Assembly (NCBI RefSeq): GCF_022760835.1
Contig: NZ_JAKTNQ010000014.1
Location: forward strand, 1 to 62,686
Direction: 5' to 3'
Origin: Thermus altitudinis
GTDB lineage: Bacteria; Deinococcota; Deinococci; Deinococcales; Thermaceae
Length of the DNA: 62,686 nt
The notes beneath the pieces were generated by a model, which did not search any database, was not told the origin of the DNA, and saw nothing but the letters and a program-made list of their open reading frames with translations. The translations under genes were made by a program, and so were the position numbers. This document shows positions 44,467 through 54,361 of this stretch, piece by piece (position 1 is the stretch's first letter; every line of letters starts with the position of its first letter).

Positions 44467-45798
44467 TCAGCAGGGCTTCTCCGCCCCCTTGCGGGCGTAG
44501 TAGTACCAGTTAAGGAAGAGGTTCAAGGCGTAGAAGACCATGAGGCCATAGAAGAAGGCGGTGAAGCTCCCGGTGGCCTTCTGGGTGTAACCGGCCAGGG
44601 TGGAGAAGATAAAAGGCCCATAGGCGGCGATGGCCGCCGTCCAACCGATAACCCCTCCCGCCTGCCGGGGCGGGAAGATCATGGGCATCTGCTTGAAGGT
44701 GCTGGCATTTCCCACCCCGCTAAAGAAGAAAACCAGAAGCATGGCCAAGACAAAGAAAGGAAACTGGTCCAAAGAGGTGGGCCGGGTGAAAAGGGTAACC
44801 AACAGGGCGGAAAAGAAGATGCCGATGGCGGAAACCTGGGTTACGACAGCCCCACCGAAGCGGTCCGAGATGGGGCCGGCGATAATTCGGGCCAAAGAGC
44901 CCACCAGTGGGCCCAGAAAGGCGTACTTCAAGGGATCCGGGGCCCCTTCAAACTTCCCGTAGACCTCCCGGATCAAAAGGGGAAAGATGGCGGAAAACCC
45001 GGAGAAGGAGCCGAAGGTCATGATGTAGAGGCTGGTCATGATCCAGGTGTGCTTGTCGCGGAAGATGTCAAACTGCTCGCGGAGGTTAGCCCGGACCGGA
45101 ACGCTTCTTAAGTACACCCACGCAAGCAAAGACCCCGCCAGCACAAAGGGCACCCAGAGGAAAGTGGCGTTCTGAAGCCAGATGGGCTGGGACACCCCGG
45201 GCTTGGGGGCAAAGGTCTGGGGCTCACCTAAAAGGGAGCCAAAGAGGGCGAAGCCGATGACCCAGGGGGTCACGAACTGGACCACGGACACGCCAAAGTT
45301 GCCGATCCCCGCCTGCAACCCCAGGGCCGTCCCCTGGAGCCGCTTGGGGAAGAAGTAGCTGGTGGAGGGCATGAAACCGGAAAAGTTCCCCCCGCCGATC
45401 CCCGCCAAAAAGGCCAAAAGGAGAAGGATCCAGTAGGGGGTCTGGGGGTTTTGCACCGCGAAGCTCCAGCCCAAAAGGGGGATCAGGAGGAGGAGGGTAG
45501 AAAAGGTCACCAAATGACGGGTGCCCAGGATGGGGGGCAAAAAGGTCCAGATGATGCGCAAGGTACCCCCCGCAAGCCCCGGCATGGCCGTAAGCCAAAA
45601 GAGCTGGAGGGTGGAAAGCTCAAAGCCCACCTTGGGCAGGCGCACCACCAGGGCGCTCACCACGAACCAGGTGATGAAGGCCAGGGTGAGGTTAAAGGTG
45701 GTGATCCAGAGGGTGCGCCAGGCTAAGGCGGAATCCCAGCGCTTGGGATCCTCGGGGTTCCATTCGGGAATCCAGGTGCCCTTGTGGGTCTTCAGCAT
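44467..45798 (-). CDS. narK2: Nitrate/nitrite transporter, second NarK (NarT)
   Basis: A 443-residue MFS transporter with about twelve helices. AGIGGGNFSGFMPSTSYFFP is the nitrate signature of NarK proteins in the N-half, and SGVGNASTFKQMPMIFPPRQ with Gly-rich GGVIGWTAAIAAYG the C-half copy. In Thermus, NarK1 and the second protein (NarT) share nitrate uptake and nitrite export. It is the last gene of the nar operon and overlaps narK1 by seven bases. Confidence 0.93.
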   Translation of the reverse strand: MLKTHKGTWIPEWNPEDPKRWDSALAWRTLWITTFNLTLAFITWFVVSALVVRLPKVGFELSTLQLFWLTAMPGLAGGTLRIIWTFLPPILGTRHLVTFSTLLLLIPLLGWSFAVQNPQTPYWILLLLAFLAGIGGGNFSGFMPSTSYFFPKRLQGTALGLQAGIGNFGVSVVQFVTPWVIGFALFGSLLGEPQTFAPKPGVSQPIWLQNATFLWVPFVLAGSLLAWVYLRSVPVRANLREQFDIFRDKHTWIMTSLYIMTFGSFSGFSAIFPLLIREVYGKFEGAPDPLKYAFLGPLVGSLARIIAGPISDRFGGAVVTQVSAIGIFFSALLVTLFTRPTSLDQFPFFVLAMLLVFFFSGVGNASTFKQMPMIFPPRQAGGVIGWTAAIAAYGPFIFSTLAGYTQKATGSFTAFFYGLMVFYALNLFLNWYYYARKGAEKPC

Positions 45799-47123
45799 GG
45801 GCGGTCTCCTTTCAGCTCAAACTCGTTCTTCAGGTGCTTGGCCTCTTGTTGCAGAAGTTGCAGCACGGTGATGTGCATCCACAGGAAGCTGATGGCCGTG
45901 AGCAGGAAAAGCACAAAGAAGGTCATCTGGGGTAGGCCCGTCCAGGCCTGGGCGTAGGCGAACAGGGGCGGCAGGAAGAAGCCCCCCAAGGCCCCCAGCA
46001 TCCCCACCAGGCCCCCCACCGCCCCCACGTCCTTGGGGAAGTAGGTGGGGATGTGCTTGTAGACCGCCGCCTTGCCGACCCCCATTCCCACACCGATCAG
46101 GAAGACCAAAGCGGTGAAGAGCCAGACGTTCATGGTGAACTGCATGACCTCCTTTGTTCCCTGCTTGGTGTAAAGAACGATATGCCCCTCGGGCATCATG
46201 AGGATCCCCGAGGCCAGTCCGATGATGCCAAAGGTCCAGTACATGACCCGCCGGGCCCCATAACGGTCGGAAAGGTAGCCCCCAAGGGGCCTTAGGAGGC
46301 TTGCGGGGAAAATGAAAAGGGCGGTAAGGAGAGCGGCTTCGTGCAAGGGTAAGCTAAAGACATCCACGTAGTACTTGGGAAGCCAGGCGCTTAAGGCCAC
46401 ATAGGCCCCAAAGACCACCACGTAATAGAGGCTGAAGCGCCACACCCGTATGTGTTTAAGGGGCGCCAGCATCTCCAAGAAGGGCCTTCCCTGCCCCGGG
46501 CGCTTATCCTGCCTGGGGGTGGCGAACCACATGACCAACCCCATCAGCACCAAAAGCACCGCATAGAGGAAGGGAATGAAGCGCCAACCCCCGGGGATCA
46601 AGCCTCCCAGGTAGCCCGCTGTGGGCACGCTGGCAATGAGGGCAGGGCCGATGAACTTGGTGACGCTGGCCCCCACGTTCCCCGCCCCGAAGAGGCCCAA
46701 GGCGAAGCCCTGCTGGTCCTTGGGGAACCAGGCGGAGTTCCAGGCGATGCCCACGCTAAAGGAGTTGCCGGCAAAGCCCACCAGAAAGGCGTAGAGGAGA
46801 AGCTCCTCGTAGCTTCCCGCTCGGGAAACCAGGTAGGCGGGAATGGCGGTGAAGAAGAGCATAAGGGTGAAAACCAGCCGCCCCCCATACCGGTCGGTGA
46901 GGATGCCGGCGAAAAGCCGCCACAGGGAGCCATTCAGAATGGCTACGGCCGAGAGCCAGGAAAGCTGCACGTCCGTGAGGCCAAACTCCTTGCGGATGGG
47001 CACTCCCAGCACCCCAAACATCAGCCAGACCGCAAACATCACGGTGAAGCCGATGGTGGAGAGCCAAAGCACCCGCAGGCGAGCGGGCCGTTCCTTTTCC
47101 AGCTGGTCGGGATCATGGACCAT
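45792..47123 (-). CDS. narK1: Nitrate/nitrite transporter NarK1
   Basis: A 443-residue MFS transporter. GFAGNSFSVGIAWNSAWFPK and later GVGMGVGKAAVYKHIPTYFP are the paired NarK nitrate-signature regions. The loop DRYGGRL/DRYGARR is the MFS cytoplasmic motif. It lies between narI and narK2, as in the known Thermus operons. The sequence is clearly diverged from narK2, so this is an old duplication, not a recent one. Confidence 0.94.
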   Translation of the reverse strand: MVHDPDQLEKERPARLRVLWLSTIGFTVMFAVWLMFGVLGVPIRKEFGLTDVQLSWLSAVAILNGSLWRLFAGILTDRYGGRLVFTLMLFFTAIPAYLVSRAGSYEELLLYAFLVGFAGNSFSVGIAWNSAWFPKDQQGFALGLFGAGNVGASVTKFIGPALIASVPTAGYLGGLIPGGWRFIPFLYAVLLVLMGLVMWFATPRQDKRPGQGRPFLEMLAPLKHIRVWRFSLYYVVVFGAYVALSAWLPKYYVDVFSLPLHEAALLTALFIFPASLLRPLGGYLSDRYGARRVMYWTFGIIGLASGILMMPEGHIVLYTKQGTKEVMQFTMNVWLFTALVFLIGVGMGVGKAAVYKHIPTYFPKDVGAVGGLVGMLGALGGFFLPPLFAYAQAWTGLPQMTFFVLFLLTAISFLWMHITVLQLLQQEAKHLKNEFELKGDRPC

Positions 47124-47126
47124 GGG

Positions 47127-47804
47127 TCACCTCGCCAACTTGCGCACCCAGATGACGATCTGCCAGGGCCTAAGGACGTAGCCCAGGGGAACGGTAATGA
47201 TGTGCACCAACCGGGAGAAGGGGAAGACCGCCAGGAAGACCCAGAAGTTAAAGACGTGCAGCTGGGTCCAAAAGGGAAGGTCGGCGATGAGTTCCGGCCT
47301 GGGTTGCAGGGTAAAGATGGACCAGAGGTAAGGGGTCATGACCGCGGGAAACCAGTAGCTGCCAAAGCGGTAAAGAAGGGCGGTGAGGACCCCGGAAAGG
47401 GCAGACACGAGGATTACCACCAAGACCAGGTAATCCATGGAGGTGGAAGCCGCCCGCACCCGGGCCACGGAAAGCCTGCGGGTAAGAAGCACCCAGGTCC
47501 CCACCAAGGCCCAAAGCCCTAGGCCAAGCCCGGTGATCTCCAAAAGGTAGAGCCTTAAGGGCACCGCGTTCCAAAGGAGAAGCCCCTTGGGGATGAGAAG
47601 GGCCAGCAAATGGCCAAGAAGCACCAGAACCAGCCCCCAGTGCATGGCGATGGAGCCATAGAAGAGGCGCTTCTGCTCCAGAAGCTGGCTGGACTGGGCG
47701 GAAACGGAAAAGGGCCTATAGGCCATGCGGTAGGCGGTGACCACCACCGCCAAGGTGAGGGCGATGTAGGGGAAGACGCCAAAGAGAAGGGTGTTCCAGT
47801 TCAT
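47127..47804 (-). CDS. narI: Nitrate reductase gamma subunit (cytochrome b)
   Basis: A 225-residue membrane subunit with five helices that takes electrons from quinol or NarC to NarGH. Four haem-ligand His residues are visible as two spaced pairs: MHWGLVLVLLGHLLA in helix 2, and LHVFNFWVFLAVFPF then SRLVHIITVPLG in helix 5. This matches the di-haem NarI pattern. It lies between narJ and narK1 with gaps of three bases. Confidence 0.95.
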   Translation of the reverse strand: MNWNTLLFGVFPYIALTLAVVVTAYRMAYRPFSVSAQSSQLLEQKRLFYGSIAMHWGLVLVLLGHLLALLIPKGLLLWNAVPLRLYLLEITGLGLGLWALVGTWVLLTRRLSVARVRAASTSMDYLVLVVILVSALSGVLTALLYRFGSYWFPAVMTPYLWSIFTLQPRPELIADLPFWTQLHVFNFWVFLAVFPFSRLVHIITVPLGYVLRPWQIVIWVRKLAR

Positions 47805-47807
47805 CCT

Positions 47808-48320
47808 TCACCTCCTCGCCAAATCCCCCTGCAAAGCCTCCTGGACCCCCTCGAGGACCAGGAGATAAGGGTTCTTGGCATCCAGGGTCTTAAGGGTCTT
47901 GTGCATCTCGCTAAGGGCCTTGGGCAGGATCTCCAAAAGCTCGGGAAGGGGGTTTTCACACCGGGCCAGGTAGCGAAGCACATTGGCCAGGTGGTCGGGA
48001 AGCTCGCTTCCCGGGTCCAAGGAGATCTCCCGGTAGGCCCGCACCAAAGCCGCCAACAGTTCCCCCCGCTGGTAGCTTTCCCCATAGACGGCAAAGCCCA
48101 CATAGGGGGCGGTGGTGGGGGTGAGGTCCAGGGTGCGGGTGTAAAGCTCCTCCCACTCCCCTAAGGAAAGCTCCTCCACTTGGCGCAAAAAGCGCTCCAG
48201 TTTCTGCTTGGCCTGGCCCCTGGGGCAGGCGATCCAGCGCCGCCAAAGCTCCTCCAAGCGGCCCGGCATGGGGTAGTCCAAGGCCAGGGCCAGGGTTTCC
48301 AGAAGGGTGGCCTTGCCCAT
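47808..48320 (-). CDS. narJ: Nitrate reductase assembly chaperone NarJ
   Basis: A 170-residue helical protein of the TorD/NarJ family that binds the NarG N-terminus and helps insert the molybdenum cofactor. LALALDYPMPGRLEELW at the start and YTRTLDLTPTTAPYVG then FAVYGESYQRGELLA in the middle are the family signature. It is not part of the mature enzyme. Gene order narG-H-J-I is standard. Confidence 0.93.
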   Translation of the reverse strand: MGKATLLETLALALDYPMPGRLEELWRRWIACPRGQAKQKLERFLRQVEELSLGEWEELYTRTLDLTPTTAPYVGFAVYGESYQRGELLAALVRAYREISLDPGSELPDHLANVLRYLARCENPLPELLEILPKALSEMHKTLKTLDAKNPYLLVLEGVQEALQGDLARR

Positions 48321-48329
48321 GGCTTCCTC

Positions 48330-49865
48330 CTACTCCCCCCTCAAGGGCGGCTGGATATAGCCGAAGCCCGTCTCCCCTTTGTGGGCCAGGGGGTCCTTCC
48401 ACACCTCTGCCGCCATCTCCCGGTGGTAAGGGGGCAGCACGAAGCGCTCCTCCAGGGTGGGCAGGGTGGTGAGGCGGTAGATGGCTTCGGCCTCCTCGAG
48501 GGTGAGCCCAGCATCCTGCAAGACCCTCAGGGCCTTTTCCGTCACGCCCCCCTCCAGGCTCTCCTGTCTTTTCAGGATGCGCACCGCCAGCATCTTCTTA
48601 AGGGCGGGCACGACCAGGCTTTCGTTGCCGGCGGTGAAGAGGTTGGCCAGGTACTTTACCGGCATACGGGCCCTTTCTAGGCTTTCGTAGACCTCAAAGT
48701 CCAAGTCGGTTTCCGGAATGTCCAGCCGCACCAGCCCCTCTTTCCCCTGACTGGCCCTCAAGGCCTTCTCCAGGGTGGACACCACCGGGGAAAGGGGCGG
48801 GACGTAGAACATCATGGCCAGGGTCCGGTACTCAGGGTGCAAGGGGAAGGCGAGCCGCCAGACCTTCACGAACTTGTAGATGGGGGAGTTCTGGGCAGCC
48901 TTGATCCAGCCGTCGTCAATCCCTTCGGCCTTGGCGGCAGCGATGACCTCGGGGTCAAAGGGGTCTAGGATGATCCCAAGCTGGGACTCCACAAGCTGGT
49001 CGTCGGGCACCATGGCCGCCTCGGGAATGCGGTCGGCATCGTAGAGGAGGACCCCCATGTAGCGGATCCGCCCCACGCAGGAGTGGGCGCAGGCCGGGGC
49101 CTGACCAGTTTCCAGCCGAGGGAAGCAGAGGATGCACTTCTCGCTCTTCCCGGTGGCCCAGTTGTAGTAGACCTTCTTGTAAGGACAGGCGGCCACGCAC
49201 ATCCGCCAGGCCTTGCACTTGTTCTCGTTGACCAGCACCACCCCGTCCTCCGCCCGCTTGTAGATGGCCCCCGTGGGGCAGGCGGCCACGCAACCCGGGT
49301 TCAGGCAGTGGTTGCAGATGCGGGGCAGGTACTGGAAGACCACCCCCTCGATCTCGGAAAGCTGGGCGCGCACCCCGGGGTCCAAACCCTTCAGGTTGGG
49401 GTCGTTTTGGGCGTAAAGGGGGCTTCCCCCCAGGTCATCGTCCCAGTTGGGACCGGAGGCGGGGGTCATCACCTCCCCGGTGATCATGGAAACGGGAACC
49501 GCCGTGGGCTGGTCCTCCCCTTCTGGGCTGGTGAAGAGGTCGCTATAACGGAAGGTGTAGGGATCGTAGTAGTCGTCTATGGAAGGCAAGGCGGGGTTGA
49601 AGAAGAGGCGGAAAAGCCCCTGGGTGCGGGAGTGCAGGCGAAGGTCCAGGTGGCCGTCCTTATACTCCCAACCCCCCTTGAAGCGGTCCTGGTCCTCCCA
49701 GCCCGTGGGATAGCCGGCACCAGGCCGGGTTTCCACATTGTTCCACCACATGTACTCCGCGCCCTTGCGGTCGGTCCAGATGTTCTTGCAGGCGATGGAG
49801 CAGGTGTGGCAACCGATGCACTTGTCCAAGTGGAAGAGCATGGACATGTGGGTTCTAACCTTCAT
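48330..49865 (-). CDS. narH: Nitrate reductase beta subunit (Fe-S)
   Basis: A 511-residue electron-transfer subunit. Four cysteine groups for one 3Fe-4S and three 4Fe-4S clusters are visible: CIGCHTCSIAC near residue 16, CNHCLNPGCVAACP near 185, CKAWRMCVAACP (Trp in place of a Cys, as in the 3Fe cluster site) near 218, and CILCFPRLETGQAPACAHSC near 245. The length fits NarH. The start ATG 49865 follows narG by 12 bases. Confidence 0.97.
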   Translation of the reverse strand: MKVRTHMSMLFHLDKCIGCHTCSIACKNIWTDRKGAEYMWWNNVETRPGAGYPTGWEDQDRFKGGWEYKDGHLDLRLHSRTQGLFRLFFNPALPSIDDYYDPYTFRYSDLFTSPEGEDQPTAVPVSMITGEVMTPASGPNWDDDLGGSPLYAQNDPNLKGLDPGVRAQLSEIEGVVFQYLPRICNHCLNPGCVAACPTGAIYKRAEDGVVLVNENKCKAWRMCVAACPYKKVYYNWATGKSEKCILCFPRLETGQAPACAHSCVGRIRYMGVLLYDADRIPEAAMVPDDQLVESQLGIILDPFDPEVIAAAKAEGIDDGWIKAAQNSPIYKFVKVWRLAFPLHPEYRTLAMMFYVPPLSPVVSTLEKALRASQGKEGLVRLDIPETDLDFEVYESLERARMPVKYLANLFTAGNESLVVPALKKMLAVRILKRQESLEGGVTEKALRVLQDAGLTLEEAEAIYRLTTLPTLEERFVLPPYHREMAAEVWKDPLAHKGETGFGYIQPPLRGE

Positions 49866-49877
49866 GGCGTTCCTCCT

Positions 49878-52800
49878 TTACCACTCTGGGGGCCGCTCCA
49901 GCTTGCGCACGAAGACCCAGGTGTCCCGGTTCACCCCCACCGGCCCCCAGTAGTTGAAGGCGTAGGTGAACTGGGCGTAGCCGCCCGACATCAGCACGGG
50001 CTTGAGGCGGGCACGGGTGATGGAGTTGTTCATGCCGGCCCGCTTGCCCCTTAAGGGGCTTTTAGGAATGCCCACCGTGCGCTCGGTGGCGTGATAAACG
50101 AAAACCGTTCCCTTGGGAATCCGGGCGGAGACGATGGCCCTTTGCACGAAGACCCCGTTGTCGTTGAAAAGCTCCACCCAGTCATTGTCCCTAATGCCCA
50201 GTTCCGCGGCATCCTTATCGTTGAGCCAGACCGGGTACCCACCCCGGGAAAGGGTCATCATGCGGTGGTTTTCCGAGTAGGTGGAGTGGATGGACCACTT
50301 CCCGTGGGGGGTGATGTAGTTGAGGAGCTTGCCCTGAGCCTCCTTGAGGCTCCTCTCCGTCTCCTGGAGCATATGGACGTCCGGCCGGGGTTTGTAGGTG
50401 GGAAGGTGTTCCCCAAAGGCCAGGTAGTTGGGGTGGTCCAGGTAGAAGTGTTGCCGGCCGGTGAGGGTGCGCCAGGGGATGAGGCGCTCCACGTTTAGGG
50501 TGTAGGGGCTATAGGCCCGGCCCTGGTTGATGACGGCGCTCCAGGTGGGGGTGGTGAGCTGGCGGCGGGGCTGGGCCACGATGTCCTTAAAGGAAATGCG
50601 CACGTGGCGGTTACCCTCGGCCAGGTCGGTGAGCCTGACCCCGGTCTTCTTCTCCTCGTCCAAGAAAGCCCGGTAGGCCAACTCCCCGTTGGAAACTGGG
50701 TCCAGGAGGAGGATAGCCTCGGCCACCTGGCGGGCCTCCTCGAGGCTGGGCCGCTTCTCCCCTTGGAAAACCCTGGGCTGGCGTTCCGCCAACTCCTTAT
50801 AGAAGTCCTCCACCGGGATGGTAAGCCCGTGCATCCCCACTCCCACCTTTTCCACCACCGGCCCTAGGGTCACCATCTTCTCGTAAAGCTGGGTGTAGTC
50901 CCGCTCCACCACCCGGAACTTGGGCATGGTCTTGCCGGGGATGGGCTCCACCTCGCCCTTTTTCCAGTCCCGGTCCTCGGCCTGGGCCAGCTCGTCCGGG
51001 GTGTCGTGCTGCAAGGGAATCATCACAATGTCCTTCACCGGGATGGGCAGGTGGACCCGGGCCAGTTCGGAAACCTTCTTGGCGATGGCCTTAAAGATCT
51101 CCCAGTCCGGCTTGGACTCCCAGGCAGGGGGCACAGCCGCCTGCAGGGGGTTGATGAAGGTGTGGAGATCGGTGGTGTTGATGTCGTCCTTCTCGTACCA
51201 GGTGGCGGCGGGAAGGACGATATCGGAGTAGAGGGCACTGGTGTCCATGCGGAAGTTGAGGTCCACCACCAGATCCAGCTTCCCCTCGGGGGCCGGCTTG
51301 CGGTAGACCACCTCCTGGACCTGTCCCTCGGCCTTCTCCTCGGCAATGGTGTTGGTGTGGGTACCCAGGTAGTGCTTCAGGAAGTACTCGTGCCCCTTAG
51401 CGCTGGTGCCGATGGCGTTCCCCCGCCAGATGAACCAGACCCTAGGCCAGTTCTCGGGAGCGTCGGGATCCTCCACGGCAAACCTCAGCTCCCCCCGCTT
51501 AAGGGCCTCCACCACATGCTGGACGATCTCCGCCTCGGTCTTGGCCCCTTTGGCCTCCGCCTCCTTGACCACCTCCAAGGGGCTTTTGTTGAACTGGGGG
51601 AAGAAGGGGAGCCACCCCTTGCGCACCGCCCGCACCTGGTGGTCTATGGTGTGGTCCGTTAGACCCGCCGCCGTCTTGTCGTAGGCGGAAAAGCCCCGCT
51701 CGTAGCGCCACTGGTCGGAGTGGACGTAGTGGAAGCTAGGGGTGTTCTGCTGCCTAGGGGGGTAGCCCCAGTCGGTGGCAAAGGCGATGGGACCCCAAGA
51801 GGCCTGGTTGGCCAGCTTCTCCTGGCCCACGTAGTGGGCGAGGCCCCCACCGTTCACCCCCACGCTTCCCGTGAGCATGAGGGCCACGATCCCCGCCCGG
51901 TAGAGGAGGTTGTTGTGGTACCAGTGGTTGATGCCCGCCCCAATGATGATGAGGTTTTTCCCCCGGGTCTTGAGGCCGTTATCCGCCCAGGAACGGGCGT
52001 ACTTGAGGAGGGTATCCCGGTGAATCCCGGTCCACTTCTCCTGCCAGGCGGGGGTGTACGGAAGATCGTCCTCGTAGCCCTTGGGATAGTCCCCAGGCAA
52101 ACCCCGCCCCACCCCGAACTGGGCCATGAGGAGGTCAAAGACCGTGGCCACCGCCACCCTTTCCCCCTCCTTGGTGACCACGTACTTAACCGGTACACCC
52201 CGCTTAAGCTTCCGGTCGGAGGCGAAGTCGTCAAACTCCAGAAGAAGGACCTCGTCCTCCGCCCCCAGGAGGCTCAGGCGGGGGTTTAAGGGCTCGCCGG
52301 TCCTGGGGTCTTCCAGCTTCAGGTTCCACTTGCCCTTCTCCTTCTGCCAGCGGAAGCCAATGGTACCCCCAGGCATCCTGGGACCCTTATCCTCATCCCA
52401 GAGGAGGAGCTTGAAGTCCCCGTTTTCCTCCTCGGCGTAGTCCGCGAGGCGGTTGGCCCGAAGGTACCGCCCAGGGCGCCCATCCCGAATCTCAATCAGA
52501 AGGGGGGCATCAGTGTAGCGCTTCAGGTAGTCCAGGAAATAGGGCACCTCCCGCTCGGCGTAGTATTCCTTGAGGATCACGTGGTTCACCGCCATCCAGA
52601 AGGCTCCATCCTGACCCGGGTTAATGGGAATCCACCAGTCAGCGTACTTGGAAACCTGGGAAAAGTCGGGGCTGAAGACGGTGAGCTTGGCCCCGGCGTG
52701 CCGCACCTCAGAGATGAAATGGGTGTCGGGGGTGCGGGTCATGTTGAGGTTGGAGCCCATCACCGCGATGAAACGGGCGTTGTACCAGTCGGCGGACTCG

Positions 52801-53468
52801 TGGACGTCGGTCTGCTCCCCCCAGATCTCGGGGGAGGCGTTGGGCAGGTCGCAGTACCAGTCGTAAAAGCTCATGGGCACGCCGCCCAAAAGGGAGAGGA
52901 AGCGGCTGCCGGCAGCGTAGGAGATCTGGCTCATGGCGGGGATGGGGGAGAAACCGATGACCCTGTCCGGCCCATAGCGCTTCACCGTGGAGACCACGGC
53001 GGCAGCAATGAGCTCCAGGACCTCATCCCAGCTGGCCCGCCTAAAACCCCCCTTGCCCCTGGCCTTCTGGTAGCGCTTACGCTTATGAGGGTCGCTCTGG
53101 ATGGCCTCCCAGGCGGCCACCGGGTCGGGGTAGCGCTTCTTGGCCTCCCGGTATAGGTCCAAAAGGGCCCCCTTAGCGTAGGGGTACTTCACCCGGATGG
53201 GGCTATAGAGGTACCAGCTGAAGCTGATGCCCCGCTGGCAACCCCGGGGCTCGTAGGGGGGAAGGCCGGCCTCGAGGCTGGGGTAGTCCGTGGCCTGAAG
53301 CTCCCAGGTGACCACGCCGTCCTTGACGTAGACCTCCCAGGAGCAAGAGCCGGTGCAGTTCACCCCGTGGGTGGTGCGCACCCGCTTGTCGTGCTGGAAG
53401 CGGTTACGGTAGAACTCCTCCCACTTCCTTTCCGCCGGGCTTTCTATTTCCTTGATCCAGTCCCTCAT
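49878..53468 (-). CDS. narG: Respiratory nitrate reductase alpha subunit
   Basis: A 1196-residue catalytic subunit with bis-MGD molybdenum. [18 protein letters not shown] near residue 35 is the His/Cys site of the N-terminal 4Fe-4S cluster. [19 protein letters not shown] near 205 contains the Asp that ligates Mo in NarG. No twin-Arg signal is seen at the N-terminus, so the enzyme faces the cytoplasm. The reading frame is complete. An AGGAGGTAG ribosome binding site precedes the ATG, and narC ends two bases upstream. Confidence 0.98.
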   Translation of the reverse strand: MRDWIKEIESPAERKWEEFYRNRFQHDKRVRTTHGVNCTGSCSWEVYVKDGVVTWELQATDYPSLEAGLPPYEPRGCQRGISFSWYLYSPIRVKYPYAKGALLDLYREAKKRYPDPVAAWEAIQSDPHKRKRYQKARGKGGFRRASWDEVLELIAAAVVSTVKRYGPDRVIGFSPIPAMSQISYAAGSRFLSLLGGVPMSFYDWYCDLPNASPEIWGEQTDVHESADWYNARFIAVMGSNLNMTRTPDTHFISEVRHAGAKLTVFSPDFSQVSKYADWWIPINPGQDGAFWMAVNHVILKEYYAEREVPYFLDYLKRYTDAPLLIEIRDGRPGRYLRANRLADYAEEENGDFKLLLWDEDKGPRMPGGTIGFRWQKEKGKWNLKLEDPRTGEPLNPRLSLLGAEDEVLLLEFDDFASDRKLKRGVPVKYVVTKEGERVAVATVFDLLMAQFGVGRGLPGDYPKGYEDDLPYTPAWQEKWTGIHRDTLLKYARSWADNGLKTRGKNLIIIGAGINHWYHNNLLYRAGIVALMLTGSVGVNGGGLAHYVGQEKLANQASWGPIAFATDWGYPPRQQNTPSFHYVHSDQWRYERGFSAYDKTAAGLTDHTIDHQVRAVRKGWLPFFPQFNKSPLEVVKEAEAKGAKTEAEIVQHVVEALKRGELRFAVEDPDAPENWPRVWFIWRGNAIGTSAKGHEYFLKHYLGTHTNTIAEEKAEGQVQEVVYRKPAPEGKLDLVVDLNFRMDTSALYSDIVLPAATWYEKDDINTTDLHTFINPLQAAVPPAWESKPDWEIFKAIAKKVSELARVHLPIPVKDIVMIPLQHDTPDELAQAEDRDWKKGEVEPIPGKTMPKFRVVERDYTQLYEKMVTLGPVVEKVGVGMHGLTIPVEDFYKELAERQPRVFQGEKRPSLEEARQVAEAILLLDPVSNGELAYRAFLDEEKKTGVRLTDLAEGNRHVRISFKDIVAQPRRQLTTPTWSAVINQGRAYSPYTLNVERLIPWRTLTGRQHFYLDHPNYLAFGEHLPTYKPRPDVHMLQETERSLKEAQGKLLNYITPHGKWSIHSTYSENHRMMTLSRGGYPVWLNDKDAAELGIRDNDWVELFNDNGVFVQRAIVSARIPKGTVFVYHATERTVGIPKSPLRGKRAGMNNSITRARLKPVLMSGGYAQFTYAFNYWGPVGVNRDTWVFVRKLERPPEW

Positions 53469-53470
53469 GT

Positions 53471-54265
53471 CTACCTCCTAAGCTGGCTTTGGATGCGCTC
53501 CGCCAGGCTTTTGGGACGGAGCTGCCAAAGGATGGCCTGGTAAAGGAGAAGGATGGAGAGGAACACCATGCCGGCCACCAAATACCGGCCCAGATACAGG
53601 GAAGCGGGCCTTGGAACCTCATTGGAAACCTGCACCAAGAACGCGGCCAAAGCCGCCGCCTCAGCCTCGGTAAGGGGCCTACCCTTGTAGGCCTCCCGCA
53701 TCACGGGGAAAGCGGGGTTCTGCAAAAGGGCGCTGAGCCCGGCCTCGCCTCCTAGGCGCTTAGCGGCATCCGTGAGGTCCCTGCCCAAGGACCCCCCGCC
53801 GAGGAAGCCCACCCCCGCCACCGTGTGGCAGGCCTGGCAGGGGGCCCCGCCATTCTGCAAGGCTTTCTGACCTAGGTACAGGGCCCGGCCTAAGGCAGGA
53901 TCCCCTTGGACCTGAGGCGCGGGCGCTGGAGCCTCAGCTTGGGCACCGGATAAACCCTTTAGATACTGGGCGATGGCCCGGGCCTGGGCCTCGGAGACCT
54001 GGGGCATGGGGGGCATGACCCCGCTATAGCTCACCCCCCCTACCTCCAGGGGACCAGAAATCCCCTCCCGCACCGCCTTCACCACGTAGGCCTCCTCCTG
54101 TACCCGTGGGTTCCCCGCTAAAGGGGGAATGGCCCCGGGGATGCCCTGCGCCTCAGGCCCATGGCAAGCGGCGCAGTACTGGCCGTAAAGGGCCTTCCCA
54201 TCTTGGGCCAGGGCCACGGATAGGGCCAGGAGCAAGGCCAGGGGAAAGAACCTTTTGCCCTTCAT
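53471..54265 (-). CDS. narC: NarC, membrane-anchored dihaem cytochrome c
   Basis: A 264-residue protein with a signal peptide ([16 protein letters not shown]). CAACH near residue 30 and CQACH near 140 are the two haem-c motifs, linked by an Ala/Pro-rich segment. A single C-terminal helix ([18 protein letters not shown]) anchors it. Thermus NarC is the electron-transfer and assembly partner of NarGHI. I choose ATG 54265 because GGAGGTGAGG sits at the right distance; the in-frame GTG at 54271 lies inside that sequence. It is the first gene of narCGHJIK1K2 and divergent from dnrS. Confidence 0.95.
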   Translation of the reverse strand: MKGKRFFPLALLLALSVALAQDGKALYGQYCAACHGPEAQGIPGAIPPLAGNPRVQEEAYVVKAVREGISGPLEVGGVSYSGVMPPMPQVSEAQARAIAQYLKGLSGAQAEAPAPAPQVQGDPALGRALYLGQKALQNGGAPCQACHTVAGVGFLGGGSLGRDLTDAAKRLGGEAGLSALLQNPAFPVMREAYKGRPLTEAEAAALAAFLVQVSNEVPRPASLYLGRYLVAGMVFLSILLLYQAILWQLRPKSLAERIQSQLRR

Positions 54266-54347
54266 CCTCACCTCCGGTTTTCAGTCTGGAGGGAGGACCT
54301 GGCGCCCACTGGCACTTCCCGGGACATTCGTCCTAAAAGAAACCCCG

Positions 54348-54353
54348 TATCCT
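54348..54353 (+). promoter_or_regulatory. -10 box of dnrS
   Basis: TATCCT ends eight bases before the dnrS ATG, so the transcript would have almost no leader. The 96-bp region shared with the divergent narC also holds a weak FNR-like half site (TGTCC at 54326-54322, minus). Confidence 0.4.
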
Positions 54354-54361
54354 GAAAAGGG

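Noticed and set aside
54269-54271. GTG 54271 as narC start
   Set aside because: The GTG lies within GGAGGTGAGG, the ribosome binding site of the ATG six bases later.
54315-54326. FNR-like site upstream of narC
   Set aside because: TGTCC-N2-GGAAG keeps only one half-site. The spacing to a possible narC start site would fit, but the match is too weak to call.
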